Of a DNA stretch of 64,000 bases, positions 54,126 through 64,000 are shown piece after piece. Source of the DNA: Rhizomys pruinosus (Eukaryota; Chordata; Mammalia; Rodentia; Spalacidae). Position numbers and translations under genes: made by a program. The notes beneath the pieces are model-generated. The model was not told the origin of the DNA. It saw nothing but the letters and a program-made list of their open reading frames with translations, and made no database searches. The stretch covers positions 300,975 to 364,974 of the forward strand of contig VZQC01009572.1 in NCBI GenBank assembly GCA_009823505.1, in the 5' to 3' direction. The number at the start of each line of letters is the position of its first letter. The first letter of the stretch is position 1.

Positions 54126-55365
54126 GGAACCAAATGTGATAAGAAGTTTGCAATTTTCAGTCTCATTCCATGACCTCCAAGCAGGTTGAGAGAGGCTGAA
54201 AGTTAAGTTGATCATCGGTGACCAAGGAGTTAAACAGCCAGGTGTGTTTCACAAAGCATTTATAAAAAAAACAATCCAACAAACAAACCTAAAGGACAAA
54301 ATTCAGAGAGCTTCCAGATGTTCAAATATGTGGAGGTATCTGGAGGGCAGTATGCCCAGAGAGGACATGGAGGCTCAGCATCCTTTCCTACCCTGGCCCT
54401 CTGCAGCCCTCCTATCTGTTTATCTGTACCCTTTATTATGTCATTTATTACAGCAGTAAATCTAACAAATATGTTTCCATGAGTTCAGGGAGACATTCCA
54501 GCAAATTAATTCCATCTAAGGAAGGTGTCATTGGAAGCCTCAATTTATGGCTGGTCGGCCAGAAGCATAGACAGCAATCTACGATTGACTTGATGTGTGT
54601 GTGGGGGGGGGGGTAGTCTCAAGCAACTGACCACCTCTGACATCTGATGCTACTTTTTTGAAAGGCAGTGTCAGAATTGTCTGACATTATAAGGTGCCTA
54701 GTCCACTGATGATCTGCTTAGTATATTGGGAAAATACAAATATTGAGAATTTCAGATTAGAATTATACAACTGTTGAAGTCTATATAATTATTCCAAATT
54801 TAAAAAGCCACCCAAATCTGAAATGGTTTTGGTCTCAAACATTTCATGTAACAGAAACTCAGCTGTCAGAGCTGTATTTTGCTTAAAATATGAATAGAAT
54901 GTATTTTCAGAGACCGTTTTAGTTTACCACAGCCTACTCCACTCCTTACTGCCTCTCACTCAGGTGAATCTATCCTTACTTACCTACCTGGCTCCAGAGC
55001 TATTCCAGTTTTTCAACCCCCATCTAATTGCCTCTGCTTAGATATTTTATTCGTACAAGATTGGTTCAGGAAATCTGGCTTCAAGCTAAAGAGACCCCCC
55101 CCCTTCAGAATTCCAGAGTAGCTAGCCATTGCCTGGAGCTTAAGAAAATTAATCAGAATGACCCCCACCATGGGCCTGATTCCTCCCACACATCCCAGGA
55201 GTTCTGGTTTTTAAACTAATTTTATCTAGAAGGTGCCAGGGCTTTGAGACAGTCTTCCTTCTTTCTCTCTTTACATCTTGCATGTTCCACTTCTGCACCC
55301 TCTGAGAGCCTTGGGGAAAATATTGAAAACCAGATTTCTAGGATTAAGTCACAGGGTTAGGGATT
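54126..55365. other. Unassigned DNA, about 1.2 kb
   Basis: No exon or repeat recognised apart from a G-run at 54602-54613 and a C-run at 55096-55106. Confidence 0.4.
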
Positions 55366-55715
55366 TGGCTGTTGCTATTATGCCTTTCAAAATTCTTGTT
55401 GAAGTCTATTCCCCATTGTGAGGCATTAAGAGAATGGAAACTTCATCCATCCATGATAGTTCAAGGTGAGCCTTTGGGAGGTAATCAGGCTTAGAAAAGG
55501 TCGTCAAGGTGGAATCTCCAAGACTGACTACTGTGGCTTTTCACAAAGAGGGAGAGAGCAGAGCGCGTGTGCACCCTTTTCTGGTGTCACGATGTTCTGT
55601 GCTGCCTTGGGTCTCTGGGAGCAAGAACACCCTCACCTGATGTGGCCCTTTGACAATGAACCTCCAGGACTGCAAGCCAAAGTAAACTCGTTTTCTTCAT
55701 AACTCATTCAGCTGC
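55366..55715 (+). mobile_element. MST/MLT-like MaLR LTR
   Basis: TTTCAAAATTCTTGTTGAAG, CCCCATTGTGAGGCATTAAG, GGGAGGTAATCAGGCTTAG, CCAGGACTGCAAGCCAAAGT and TAACTCATTCAGCTGCAGG follow the MST/MLT1 order (including the 'AATTCATGTTGAA' and 'GAGGTGATTAGG' blocks). Confidence 0.75.
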
Positions 55716-55959
55716 AGGTACTGCATTTGTGTGTGGGAAACAGAAGATGGGTTAACACAGCTGTCTCTGGGGGGGGGGGCAAATGCTGACTCTGCAGTGC
55801 TGCTGGAGAGGATCCTCAAACTGAACTTCGAAAAACAGAGGTGCCAGAGCGACAGGAGAGGCTCCCTGATAACATGGACTGCTTGGTGTCTGCCGGAGAG
55901 TCACAGTCCAAGAGACTGGTATGTAAGTCTGCACATGCCTAACTCAAGTTTTCTCCCCA
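55716..55959. other. Unassigned DNA
   Basis: Contains a G-run at 55770-55780. The 117-residue open frame at 55731-56084 runs into the B4 downstream and is not called. Confidence 0.4.
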
Positions 55960-56172
55960 TCTATTCTTTTGGGAAAACAAAAGGACACAGACAGAGGTGG
56001 GAGGATCCCTGGGGCTTGACGTCCAGCCAGCCTGGCCGACTCGATGAGCTCCGGGACAGTGAGAGGCACTGTTTCATAAAGTAAGACAGACTGCCTCAGG
56101 AACAACACTCAAGGTTGACCTCTGGACTCCACATGCATGCAGGCACTCATAGGCATGCACAGCTGTATACAT
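55960..56172 (+). mobile_element. B4-type SINE, 3' part
   Basis: GGGAGGATCCCTGGGGCTTG, CCAGCCAGCCTGGCCGACTC, GGGACAGTGAGAGGCAC and GGTTGACCTCTGGACTCCAC match the B1-like half and end of B4. The ID-like head is missing or unrecognisable. Confidence 0.8.
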
Positions 56173-56412
56173 GTACATCTGCACACACACACACATCTGC
56201 ACACACATGCACATCTGCACACACATCTGTACACATGCACATTTGCACACACATACGCATCTGCATACGCATGCACACCTGCACACACACATGCACACCT
56301 GCACACACATGCACCTCTGTACACCTGCACATCTGCACATGCGTGCACATCTGCACACACACATGCACACCTACACACACATGCACATCTGCACACACAC
56401 ATGTACTCTGCA
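56173..56412. repeat. CA-rich minisatellite (CACACATGCACACCTG type)
   Basis: About 240 bp of CACACA, TGCACA and CTGCAC words, an expanded B4 3' tail. It generates several 80-114-residue open frames with Cys/Val or His/Thr composition. Confidence 0.95.
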
Positions 56413-56821
56413 CTGACACAAAAGGAACTTAGTTATAAACATTTAAAAAATAGATGTCATGAGCCAGATTTTTACTGCTAGAGAGAATAAAATGATTTGA
56501 TCATCTAAAGACTCTGAGTCTGCCCCGCATCCCAGAGCAACCAGCTAGAGTCCCCATCTACTTGTAGTCTCCCCCATACCCTACACTAGGTTACCACAGC
56601 TTCCACAGCTCTGGGCAAACAAGCCTATCATCTGCTCTTCACCCTTATGGGCATGTGCTCTTTTTGACTATTGATTTATTTCATGACACACACCCCCTTT
56701 GGTAAGCTTATCCTCTCACCAACCAGGGCAGAAGTTTGCTCTGTATCATGATGGTATCTACTTAGCTAGTTGCAGGCACAATCCACAACTTTCCAGCTAC
56801 ATCCCAGGAAGAGCACAGACT
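56413..56821. other. Unassigned DNA
   Basis: Nothing recognisable. Confidence 0.4.
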
Positions 56822-57003
56822 AGGGCAGCAAGATGGCTCAGTGTGTGCTTGCCTCTAAGCCCATGGTCTGAGTCCCATCCCTGGGAGCACATCATAGAAG
56901 GAACAATGAACTACACAGCAGGGTGCCCTTCAGTCTTCACACACGTATCATGGAGCGTGTGCACTCTCACTTACACAACAAAGCAAATAAATGCAAAAAG
57001 AAA
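56822..57003 (+). mobile_element. B3 SINE
   Basis: GGGCAGCAAGATGGCTCAGT, then GAGTCCCATCCCTGGGAGCA and CAAAGCAAATAAATGCAAAA match the B3-type head, B box and tail. Confidence 0.8.
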
Positions 57004-57046
57004 GATCTCAAGCTAGCTCTAGGGTGGTCTTCAAGCATGTGCATAC

Positions 57047-57112
57047 ATAACAGGGCGTGGCGACTCACACCTATAATCCCCATCCTTGGGATGCTAATGC
57101 AGGAAGGTGCCA
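57047..57112 (+). mobile_element. B1 fragment
   Basis: ACAGGGCGTGGCGACTCACA and CCCATCCTTGGGATGC follow the B1 head. The rest is missing. Confidence 0.65.
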
Positions 57113-57557
57113 GAAGTTTATTTTATTTTTGATTATTTGCATAATTTTATTGGACATTGGATTACTTGGGTAAACTTCTGTTCATGGTATTAGTGTACTG
57201 TGGGAACAATAGTCAACTGATTACTTAGACTGGGGACCTGGGAGTTGGCCTTAACACTGCCAGCTCTCACTGCCCTGGTACAGGCTCACGGCATCTTTAG
57301 TCTTGTCACTCATCCTTCACCTTAACACACCTACTACTCTGAGATCTGAAGTCCCCCAAACTAACACACACCCAACCTTAGCATACTTGCCACTCCAAAT
57401 CACCTCTAGTGGCAACCACGGGGGAGGGGGGCCGAGATGCTTTGCCGTTACTAACCTCCTGTGCTCAACTTCTTTGTAGCCTGCAAGACCAAGATTGGCC
57501 ACTACCTGACTAAAGGTCTGCAGGGATAAACTGAGGGGCTCAAGAACTGCCAGGCGG
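57113..57557. other. Unassigned DNA
   Basis: Nothing recognisable. Confidence 0.4.
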
Positions 57558-57785
57558 TGGGGCTGGAGAGATGGCTTAGTGGTTCAGAGCCCTGGCTGCC
57601 CATGCAGAAGACTGAGGTTCAACTCCCAACACCCACATGGCAGCTAACAACTGTCAACTCCACTTACAGGGACCCAACACCTTCTTCTGATCTCCACAGG
57701 CACTGCATGACATGGGTGCTCTTACACACAGGCAGACAATACATTCATACACATAAAATAAAAATAATAAAATATTTTTTTTAAA
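57558..57785 (+). mobile_element. Diverged B2/B3 SINE
   Basis: TGGGGCTGGAGAGATGGCTT, ACCCACATGGCAGCTAAC and GACAATACATTCATACACAT with an A/T-rich tail. AACTGCCAG and AATTGCCAG flank it, compatible with a target duplication. Confidence 0.9.
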
Positions 57786-58149
57786 TTGCCAGACTATGAG
57801 GAGGTACCACATGTCTCAGTGGACCCCCAGCTCAAGTGGCCACCTAGATTCCAGCCCATGCCCCCAAGCTCAATCTCATCTAGGTGGAATTTAAGTCCTA
57901 GAGAAATTGAAGTCTATTCATAGATCCTGAGTCGGTGAGTAATTACCTGCTTGAAGATGATGCATGTGACCCTACCTTTCTTTCCCTGTGACCTTCATGA
58001 GGTCACTGCAGAACCTTGAGTTTTCTCTGGGGATTTATAAGCCCTGCCTGACTTCTAGGGACTGGGATATTTTTAGAACTGCTTATCCTACTCCAGATTC
58101 TGTAGCCTCAAGGTCTGTTGAAGTCTGTGGTTCAAATGTATCAATTGCT
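57786..58149. other. Unassigned DNA
   Basis: No repeat or exon recognised. Confidence 0.4.
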
Positions 58150-58206
58150 AGGATGTTAGGGCTACCTGAGCTATAATAGAGTGAGACCTTGTTTCAAAAA
58201 AAAGAA
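58150..58206 (+). mobile_element. B1 3' fragment
   Basis: GGGCTACCTGAGCTATAATA and GAGTGAGACCTTGTTTCAAA with an A-tail match a diverged B1 3' end. Confidence 0.6.
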
Positions 58207-58858
58207 AAACTCCCTACAAACCCGCCAACATGTGTACACATTTTAGTGGATTGATACATGGGTTAGGAACTCAATGAGGTTTTTGAAAATAGGCTTCATC
58301 TTAAAAACTGAGCTCAGTTTCATGTGCAGAAGTCAGTCCCACAGAGGGTGGCAGAGGACTGGGAAGTACCTTAGCTCTCTCGTTCCTTGAGAGACATTGT
58401 AGTTGGACTGAGAAACTGCAGACTGATGGAAGAAGTCAGATCAAATGTCAGAACTGAAAATGAGTGGGTGCAGAGTCCAGTTGTTGAAGAAGAGTAGAAA
58501 ATAGCATTGGAAGAGAATCCCCAACCCTTCCTTTTATATGTTTGGTCGGTGTTCCCTGGGAACTGGAGTCACATACAATTTTAATTGAGCTAAAAAACAA
58601 AACAAAACAAAACAACCTCCCACTAAGTAGAAAGCCTGCATCTTGTTAATGTTATAGCACATGGAACTGCTCATGTGTCTACAGTGATGAGGATATAAAC
58701 AGACCTGCTGTGCTGCCAGGCACCTAAAAGCACAGCATATAATGATTATATACAACATGTAATACTTGATAATAAATGTCTATTGCTGGTTTAAATATTT
58801 ACTAAACTGTATTATATTATAGTATATTCCTCCTATTTATATTTTTGAAAAATTTAAT
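58207..58858. other. Unassigned DNA
   Basis: Includes an (AAAAC)4 run at 58593-58613. No exon recognised. Confidence 0.4.
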
Positions 58859-58972
58859 AGTCAAGTGTGTTAGTGCATGCCTATAATTCTAGTACTTAGA
58901 AAACTTAGGCAGGAAGGCAGTAGATTCCAAACAAACCTAGGTGATGAAGCAAGACCTTTTCTCTAAAATGAG
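58859..58972 (+). mobile_element. Old B1 (proto-B1-like) SINE
   Basis: AGTCAAGTGTGTTAGTGCAT, GCCTATAATTCTAGTACTTA and GATGAAGCAAGACCTTTTCT follow B1 order with strong divergence. Confidence 0.65.
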
Positions 58973-59154
58973 AGGGGTCATACAGAATGACTGCCCTGTA
59001 TCATCTAGGTTTTTTGTGAGTATACTATACATTGATGTACATGGACAAAAGTTAACTAAGAACACATTGCTTAGAATGTATCCCCACTGCTCAGCAACAC
59101 GTGGTTGCATTTGGTGACATGATGCTGGGAGGCCCTAGTATCTTAGAGCTGACA
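58973..59154. other. Unassigned DNA
   Basis: Nothing recognisable. Confidence 0.4.
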
Positions 59155-59216
59155 CCTTCAAAAATTGGGAAACTGAGGTTTAGAGAGGAACTTTTATCCA
59201 CTTAGATCTGCAGTTC
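59155..59216 (+). mobile_element. MIR fragment
   Basis: AAATTGGGAAACTGAGGTTT followed by AGAGAGGAAC matches the MIR core. Confidence 0.6.
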
Positions 59217-60462
59217 TTAAACAATTTTCAGTATAAAAGTCAAAACTCTACAGATGAGACTCTGTGAGTAACTGGGGACCTTGTTAAAACACAAATTTGA
59301 ATTCAGTAGATCTGGGGTAGGACCTGAGATAATGTGCCTTTTGGTAAGCTCCCAGGTGATGTCAATGCAGCTGGTCCAAGGACCACACTTGACTCAAAGG
59401 GCAGTGGAACTTTAGATTAAATAGAGCAAACATGGAGGTAAAGTTAAAACTAATCCCTTTGGCGTCATGAGGTTTTTAGGAGAGCCCTCAGTGCTGGGAG
59501 GCTGAAAAATTTTGCACTGACAATTCTTTAAATTGTCCCCTCCATGTGAATTCTACATGATCATGCAAAACAGTCAAACATTACCATTCTCCTGTAGATG
59601 TTTTTGTGAAATTATGAATAGCATTTCCTGCTGATCCCACTTTGGAAAAGGAAATTGAGCTCAGGAGGTCATGTGAGAGCAAGGAGGAAAGGAAATAACT
59701 TTATCATGATGGATTCTTATCATTTCTGACCAAGTGGTCCTAAGAGCCAGGGTCTGTAATGGTTCCAGCAAAAAACCCACAACTGGGAGAGAAATCATTG
59801 TCTTCAGTGGTAGGTGTAGACACTGGTGAGTCTCCCATGCTCCAGGGGGTAGTTCTACATGCCTACCCACCCACGCACGTGGCCCTGGTTAAACCTACTA
59901 GGTCACAAAACAAAAAGAACCATGAAAGTGGAAGGGGTCTTGATGGAAGAAGGAGTTTGCAGATGTGGGAGGCAGATAAGAGGTGAGGGTGAGCGTGATC
60001 AGCATGAATTGTATACTTGTGTGAAACTGTCAGAGAATAAAATAAAAAAATAGATTTAAACAAAATTCAGGACTCCCTGCCAATTTTAGCCAGAAGCCAA
60101 ATGAAAGGCAGTTTAGGAGAAATGTCTTTGTAGCAGGAAGCCTAGAAGTAGAGTGAGTCACTAGCCGATCGGGCACCACACTGCTCACTGCTCAAGCTTA
60201 AACATTTGTCCTCAAGTCTGACATCTCTGACTATCAGAGCTTGCCCTCTTAAGGCCCAAGCAGGACCGGGTTGAGTCTTCCCCTGTCCTTTCAGGGGTGA
60301 GTCTACACACTCAGGTGGCATACCTGGCACCTGCTCATTTCAGTACCTTACCTAGCAGTCTTCCTGACTCACCTAGCTCAGCCTGATAAACATGCCACCT
60401 GTTGGGCATCAGAACTGTTAGAAGGAATATATCCAGAGAAGAGTTGTCCATCTGTAGCCATG
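59217..60462. other. Unassigned DNA, about 1.2 kb
   Basis: No exon or repeat recognised. An A-rich stretch near 60040-60062 could be the tail of an old retroposon. Confidence 0.4.
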
Positions 60463-60485
60463 GTATTATTATTATTATTATTATT
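60463..60485. repeat. (ATT)n microsatellite
   Basis: Seven to eight ATT units at the tail side of the minus-strand B1 next to it. Confidence 0.93.
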
Positions 60486-60612
60486 AGTCTTTTTAAGCAG
60501 AGTTTTCCCATAGCCCCAGCTGCCCTGGAACTCAGGGTGGCCTTGAAGATCACAAAGATCTGCTTGCCTCTGTCTCCTGAGCAATGGGTGTGCACTGCCC
60601 CATCTGGCCCAC
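60486..60612 (-). mobile_element. B1 SINE
   Basis: CATAGCCCCAGCTGCCCTGG, AACTCAGGGTGGCCTTGAAG and GGTGTGCACTGCCCCATCTG follow antisense B1. A short ATGGTATT occurs on both sides. Confidence 0.85.
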
Positions 60613-62040
60613 AATGGTATTTTTAAGGTGACAATTCTCTATGGGAGGGGACAAGGATATTAACAGCATTGCTAACTTCTGGACACTAAAAGCCAGTTAC
60701 ACCCCACACCTAGTCACAAATAAAATTATCTTAAGAGATGAACAAATGTCACAAGCTTGGGTTTGGTGACAGTATCCTTGGTTGAGACTCACTGGTCCAC
60801 TGCAGGTGAACTATAGAGATCCCTGCTTTCCTTATTAGCTCAAAGGACTGGCGCATATCACCCACCTTCCAGATGTCAGACTCCCACATCCCCGAAAGGT
60901 GAGGTGACATAATAGCAACATTGGCATTAACAGTGCTATTACTTTACAAGACTGTTGGCCAGGAAGATTACATGATTAAAGCATATGCAGCCTCCCAGAG
61001 CAGTGGCCAGAGAGAGAAAGGCCCTAAGAACTGTCGGCTCTTGAGTATTGCCTGTCCGTCACTGTCACCAAGTGTGACACAGACCCTTGTGGGCTACTTT
61101 GCCAATTTTACAAATTTCAACATTTAAGCACCTTTAGTTCTCTATTTTTCTTATGTAAGAGCAGGGGAAGGGGCCCAAAGAGGAAGCATTCAAAAGACAT
61201 GGAGAGAGAGAAAGTAGAGGCATGTGAGCTGAATCCCTGTGGAGTCCAAATGTGGGAGGTTCTGAGAGGTTCTTTTCATGCCTAAGGATTTCATATTCAG
61301 CTTCCCAAGGAAGGTGGACAGATCACCTCTCAGCTTCCAAGCACAAGTTGAGCATGTATCTTTATTTTAGGTTGAGGGCTGGACAGGAGAGTTGACTGAA
61401 AGCATGCTCTGCCTTTACGATATAAAGATATCATGGTCTGACCCAAGAATCGGTATTCATTGGATTCAAAAGAATGTTCCAATTTCTCCTTCTAACCTCC
61501 CAGTTCTCAACTCATCTGCATGAGTTGTGTCTCTAACTTCCCCCACCTCTTCTTATGCACCATTGACTTCCAGGAGAAACAGAGAGCAGAGGCTTTATAG
61601 ATATTTGTTTTGCTTTGTCAAATCTACCACTGATCTAAGACACCAAGCCTTTCATCAGCTGGCTTTGAAACCCAAATGGGGAAAAGCACCCTAAGTCATT
61701 TTTTAATTTTTCATGAATTCTTTTTCATTTGGCCTCTAGAGTCAGCGAGGGATAGGAGAGCTGGGGCCCTGGTTTGCTGGGCAGTCTCATAGCTGGGCTC
61801 TCATGATGTCAGGTCCCTTAATGCAGAAGTAGCTGATATTGTGTTCCCACAAAAGCCTGCCCTTCCAAAGCTTCCCCGCCCCCCCCCCCGGGAGAGTGGA
61901 ACTAGCCCCCCACCCCCCAGCATGCTGTAACACCTACCCCAGCTTAGAGCAGGAATGCAGGACTGGGAGATGAGATTAGAAACACCACCTGACAACATTT
62001 CCATCATAGGGAAAGATGGGAGGCCTGTGATCTCAAGGGA
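60613..62040. other. Unassigned DNA, about 1.4 kb
   Basis: No exon or repeat recognised, apart from C-runs near 61875-61890 and 61908-61918. Confidence 0.4.
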
Positions 62041-62310
62041 GCCTGGAAAAATCAACACAATGCCTGGATATGTTTTCTAGATAGGCAGAATAAAAAGAAA
62101 AAAAAAGTTTAAGGAAGATAATGACCCGAGAAAGCGTCTCAGCACAATAAACAAGAGATTGCCAAGCTACGATTGCAGGCTGGAGGTTAGACAAATTCTG
62201 ATATATAACAAACAAGCAATTTAAATGATTCCTGGACAGTCTCTGAGGCATCATTTGAAGTACCACCTAGAATTTATTTTGCAGCGGTTGCCATGCCAAC
62301 AGGAGGACTG
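62041..62310. other. Non-repetitive block with X-box-like site
   Basis: Free of recognisable repeats. GTTGCCATGCCAAC at 62287-62300 differs by one base from the symmetrical RFX X-box GTTGCCATGGCAAC. It may be a conserved regulatory element; no conservation data are available here. Confidence 0.3.
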
Positions 62311-62989
62311 GATTCCAAAGGGTAAATGGACAGTCCGGCCCCACACTGCCTAGCACCGGATACGTCCTCCCTGCTTGTTTTCCTGATGCTCCAGGGTCCT
62401 GCCTTGTCTCCTTTCATACCCCGAATGGTTCCTAATGTTATCTCTAGGTGTGAACCCTCATGTGGACTGAATCTGTCCTTTTCTGAATATTCTTTTGAAT
62501 ATTCCTTGGTGAATCTTGAGCCAGACCATCACGTCCTCATTTTGGGATGCAGGGAGTTTTAGTTAACCCTTGAGTCTAGGCCACTGCTTGAATACAGATG
62601 TTCCAGTTGAGTTGGAAATGTTTAAAGAAAAAGTACTTTAGACAACATATACAATGGAATCTACAGTGGAGATTTCAGGTCATTGTTAACTTTTTTCAAG
62701 CAATATATAAAGCATCAAAGAAAACATCTCACACCAGAGTAGATAATCCAGTATATATCTATTAAGCACATGAGCGCAGGAATAAACAGATGCATGTCAG
62801 ATGACTTGAGAGTTCACAACAGTTCTCTTTTTACTCATGCCTAGAGTTTGGTTATTGAGGATCTGGTACATTTTGCAGCAGAACTAGTATATTCTAGATC
62901 TACAGTTAGGAACCACTGCAGGTTAACCACAGCCAGGTCTGATTTTAAATTCTCTTCACTCGCATTATTTCCCACTGTCACAATAGCCT
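62311..62989. other. Unassigned DNA
   Basis: Nothing recognisable. Confidence 0.4.
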
Positions 62990-63280
62990 CTAAACAGGGT
63001 TCTGTTTATAATGGAAGAAACTGGGGCTAAGGCAGAAAGTACATTACTACCTCCCACAGGAAGCAAAAAAGGTGGGCTTTGGACTCAGGTGTGTGTGTGA
63101 TATCCAGGCCCTATCTCCAGCCTTGGCATGAGGCTAAGTGCCCAGGTGCCAGAGGGGGATGAACCTGGGCTTGAGTTCTAGCCTGTTTTGTGTCATCACC
63201 ATAGCACATGGTAAATCACACAAACTCTGTATTTCAGGCTTCTCAGATGTGGAAAGATCACCTCCCTAACCTGGGGGGGG
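62990..63280 (+). mobile_element. MIR SINE pieces
   Basis: TAATGGAAGAAACTGGGGCT at 63009 resembles the MIR core. GAACCTGGGCTTGAGTTCTA, TCATCACCATAGCACATG, GTATTTCAGGCTTCTCAGAT and GTGGAAAGATCACCTC (63160-63270) follow another MIR copy. Confidence 0.55.
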
Positions 63281-63717
63281 GCGTCAAGGGACCATGTGTG
63301 TAGAACACTGTCACAGAACAGATAGTAACAGATGAATAAGAAGATAATCATAGCTGGGGACATCGCTAGTATTCACACAAAATATTATCTAATTTTAGAA
63401 ATATAGACCACTCAGAGGCAAGGATCTGTTTTATGTTTATGTGATTTCTAACATGGGGCACATCCACATGGATGTGTAACTGTGTTTACAGTGTACCTCC
63501 TTCTCCATAGGGGGAAAACGAATTAATGCCAGTATATTATATGTGCATGTACTGGTTTAACATATTTTTGTATATTCATCCATTTTTCTATGAATCTATG
63601 TATATATCTATGAGTATATGTATCTATAAAGAATCCATCTACCTATCCATCAATCATCTACATATCCTATTTCAATTTTCCTTATGTTGTTATTTATTTT
63701 TCAATATCTGGTGAAGT
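63281..63717. other. Unassigned DNA, ATCT-rich end
   Basis: 63565-63665 is rich in CTATGTATATATCTATGAG-like imperfect tetramers. Otherwise unassigned. Confidence 0.4.
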
Positions 63718-63735
63718 AAAAGATTAGATGATTTG

Positions 63736-63955
63736 GGGGGCTGGAGAGATGGCCTAGCAGTTAAGAGCGCCGACTGCTCTTGCAGAAGACCTGGGTTTGA
63801 TCCCCAGCACCCACATGGTGGCCGAGAACCATCTTTAACTCCAGTTCTAGGGGAATCCGATGCCCTCTTCTGACCTCCGTGGCATTGCACGACATGGGTG
63901 CACAGACCTACATGCAGACAGGACATTCATACACATAAAAAAAAAAAGTTAAAAA
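63736..63955 (+). mobile_element. B2 SINE, subfamily without duplication
   Basis: B2 with a single AACTCCAGTTCTAGGGGAA block and GAACCATCTTT. AAAAGATTAGATGA at 63718-63731 and 63956-63969 is the target duplication. Confidence 0.95.
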
Positions 63956-64000
63956 AAAAGATTAGATGAGTTTCTATCTTTAGGGGATCTCATGTATTTT

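Noticed and set aside
56074..56481. Several 80-114-residue open frames
   Set aside because: Translations of the CA-rich tail of a B4 element.

Overview
The window looks like intergenic or intronic DNA of a muroid rodent. The dominant repeats are B1 (7SL-derived) and B2 (tRNA-derived) SINEs, ID and B4-type SINEs, rodent L1 pieces with long 3' UTRs and MaLR-like LTRs. A background of old mammalian MIR and L2 lies beneath them. The B2 copies carry a 3' part (ending in a GGCATTGCACGACACGGGTG-like block) and, in many copies, a 17-bp internal duplication that I do not associate with mouse, rat or hamster B2. I infer a muroid outside those lineages but cannot name the species. I found no convincing protein-coding exon, tRNA, rRNA or other host RNA gene. 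Every long open frame is explained by tandem repeats, microsatellites or L1.

Layout. 1-8.0 kb: mostly unassigned sequence, with a MaLR-like piece, a 30-bp minisatellite split by a B2+B1 insertion, and L1 3' UTR remnants. 8.0-17.3 kb: SINEs and several L1 3' ends in both orientations; the + copy at 16.2-17.3 kb keeps the C-terminal end of ORF2. 17.3-28.2 kb: old L1, MIR and L2 remnants, small tandem duplications, and an AT-rich block holding a perfect 54-bp-arm palindrome. 28.2-31.8 kb: B2, B1-ID, MIR and unassigned DNA. 31.8-38.8 kb: the most unusual stretch. A minus-strand L1 there contains a perfect interstitial telomeric tract and a 15-unit 60-bp minisatellite. It is followed by an LTR-like repeat and a plus-strand L1 3' UTR whose purine-rich, G-rich tract has expanded to about 25 copies of 35 bp. 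38.8-49.6 kb: nested SINE-in-LINE insertions, many with visible target-site duplications. 49.6-64 kb: three MaLR-type LTRs, B4, B3 and B1 copies, MIRs and large unassigned stretches, some of which may be conserved noncoding DNA.

No genes act together here. The interest lies in genome dynamics: minisatellite births inside L1 3' UTRs, a telomeric repeat tract inside an L1, a cruciform-prone palindrome and a possibly lineage-specific B2 subfamily. Repeat family names come from memory of consensus sequences and were not checked by a database search.
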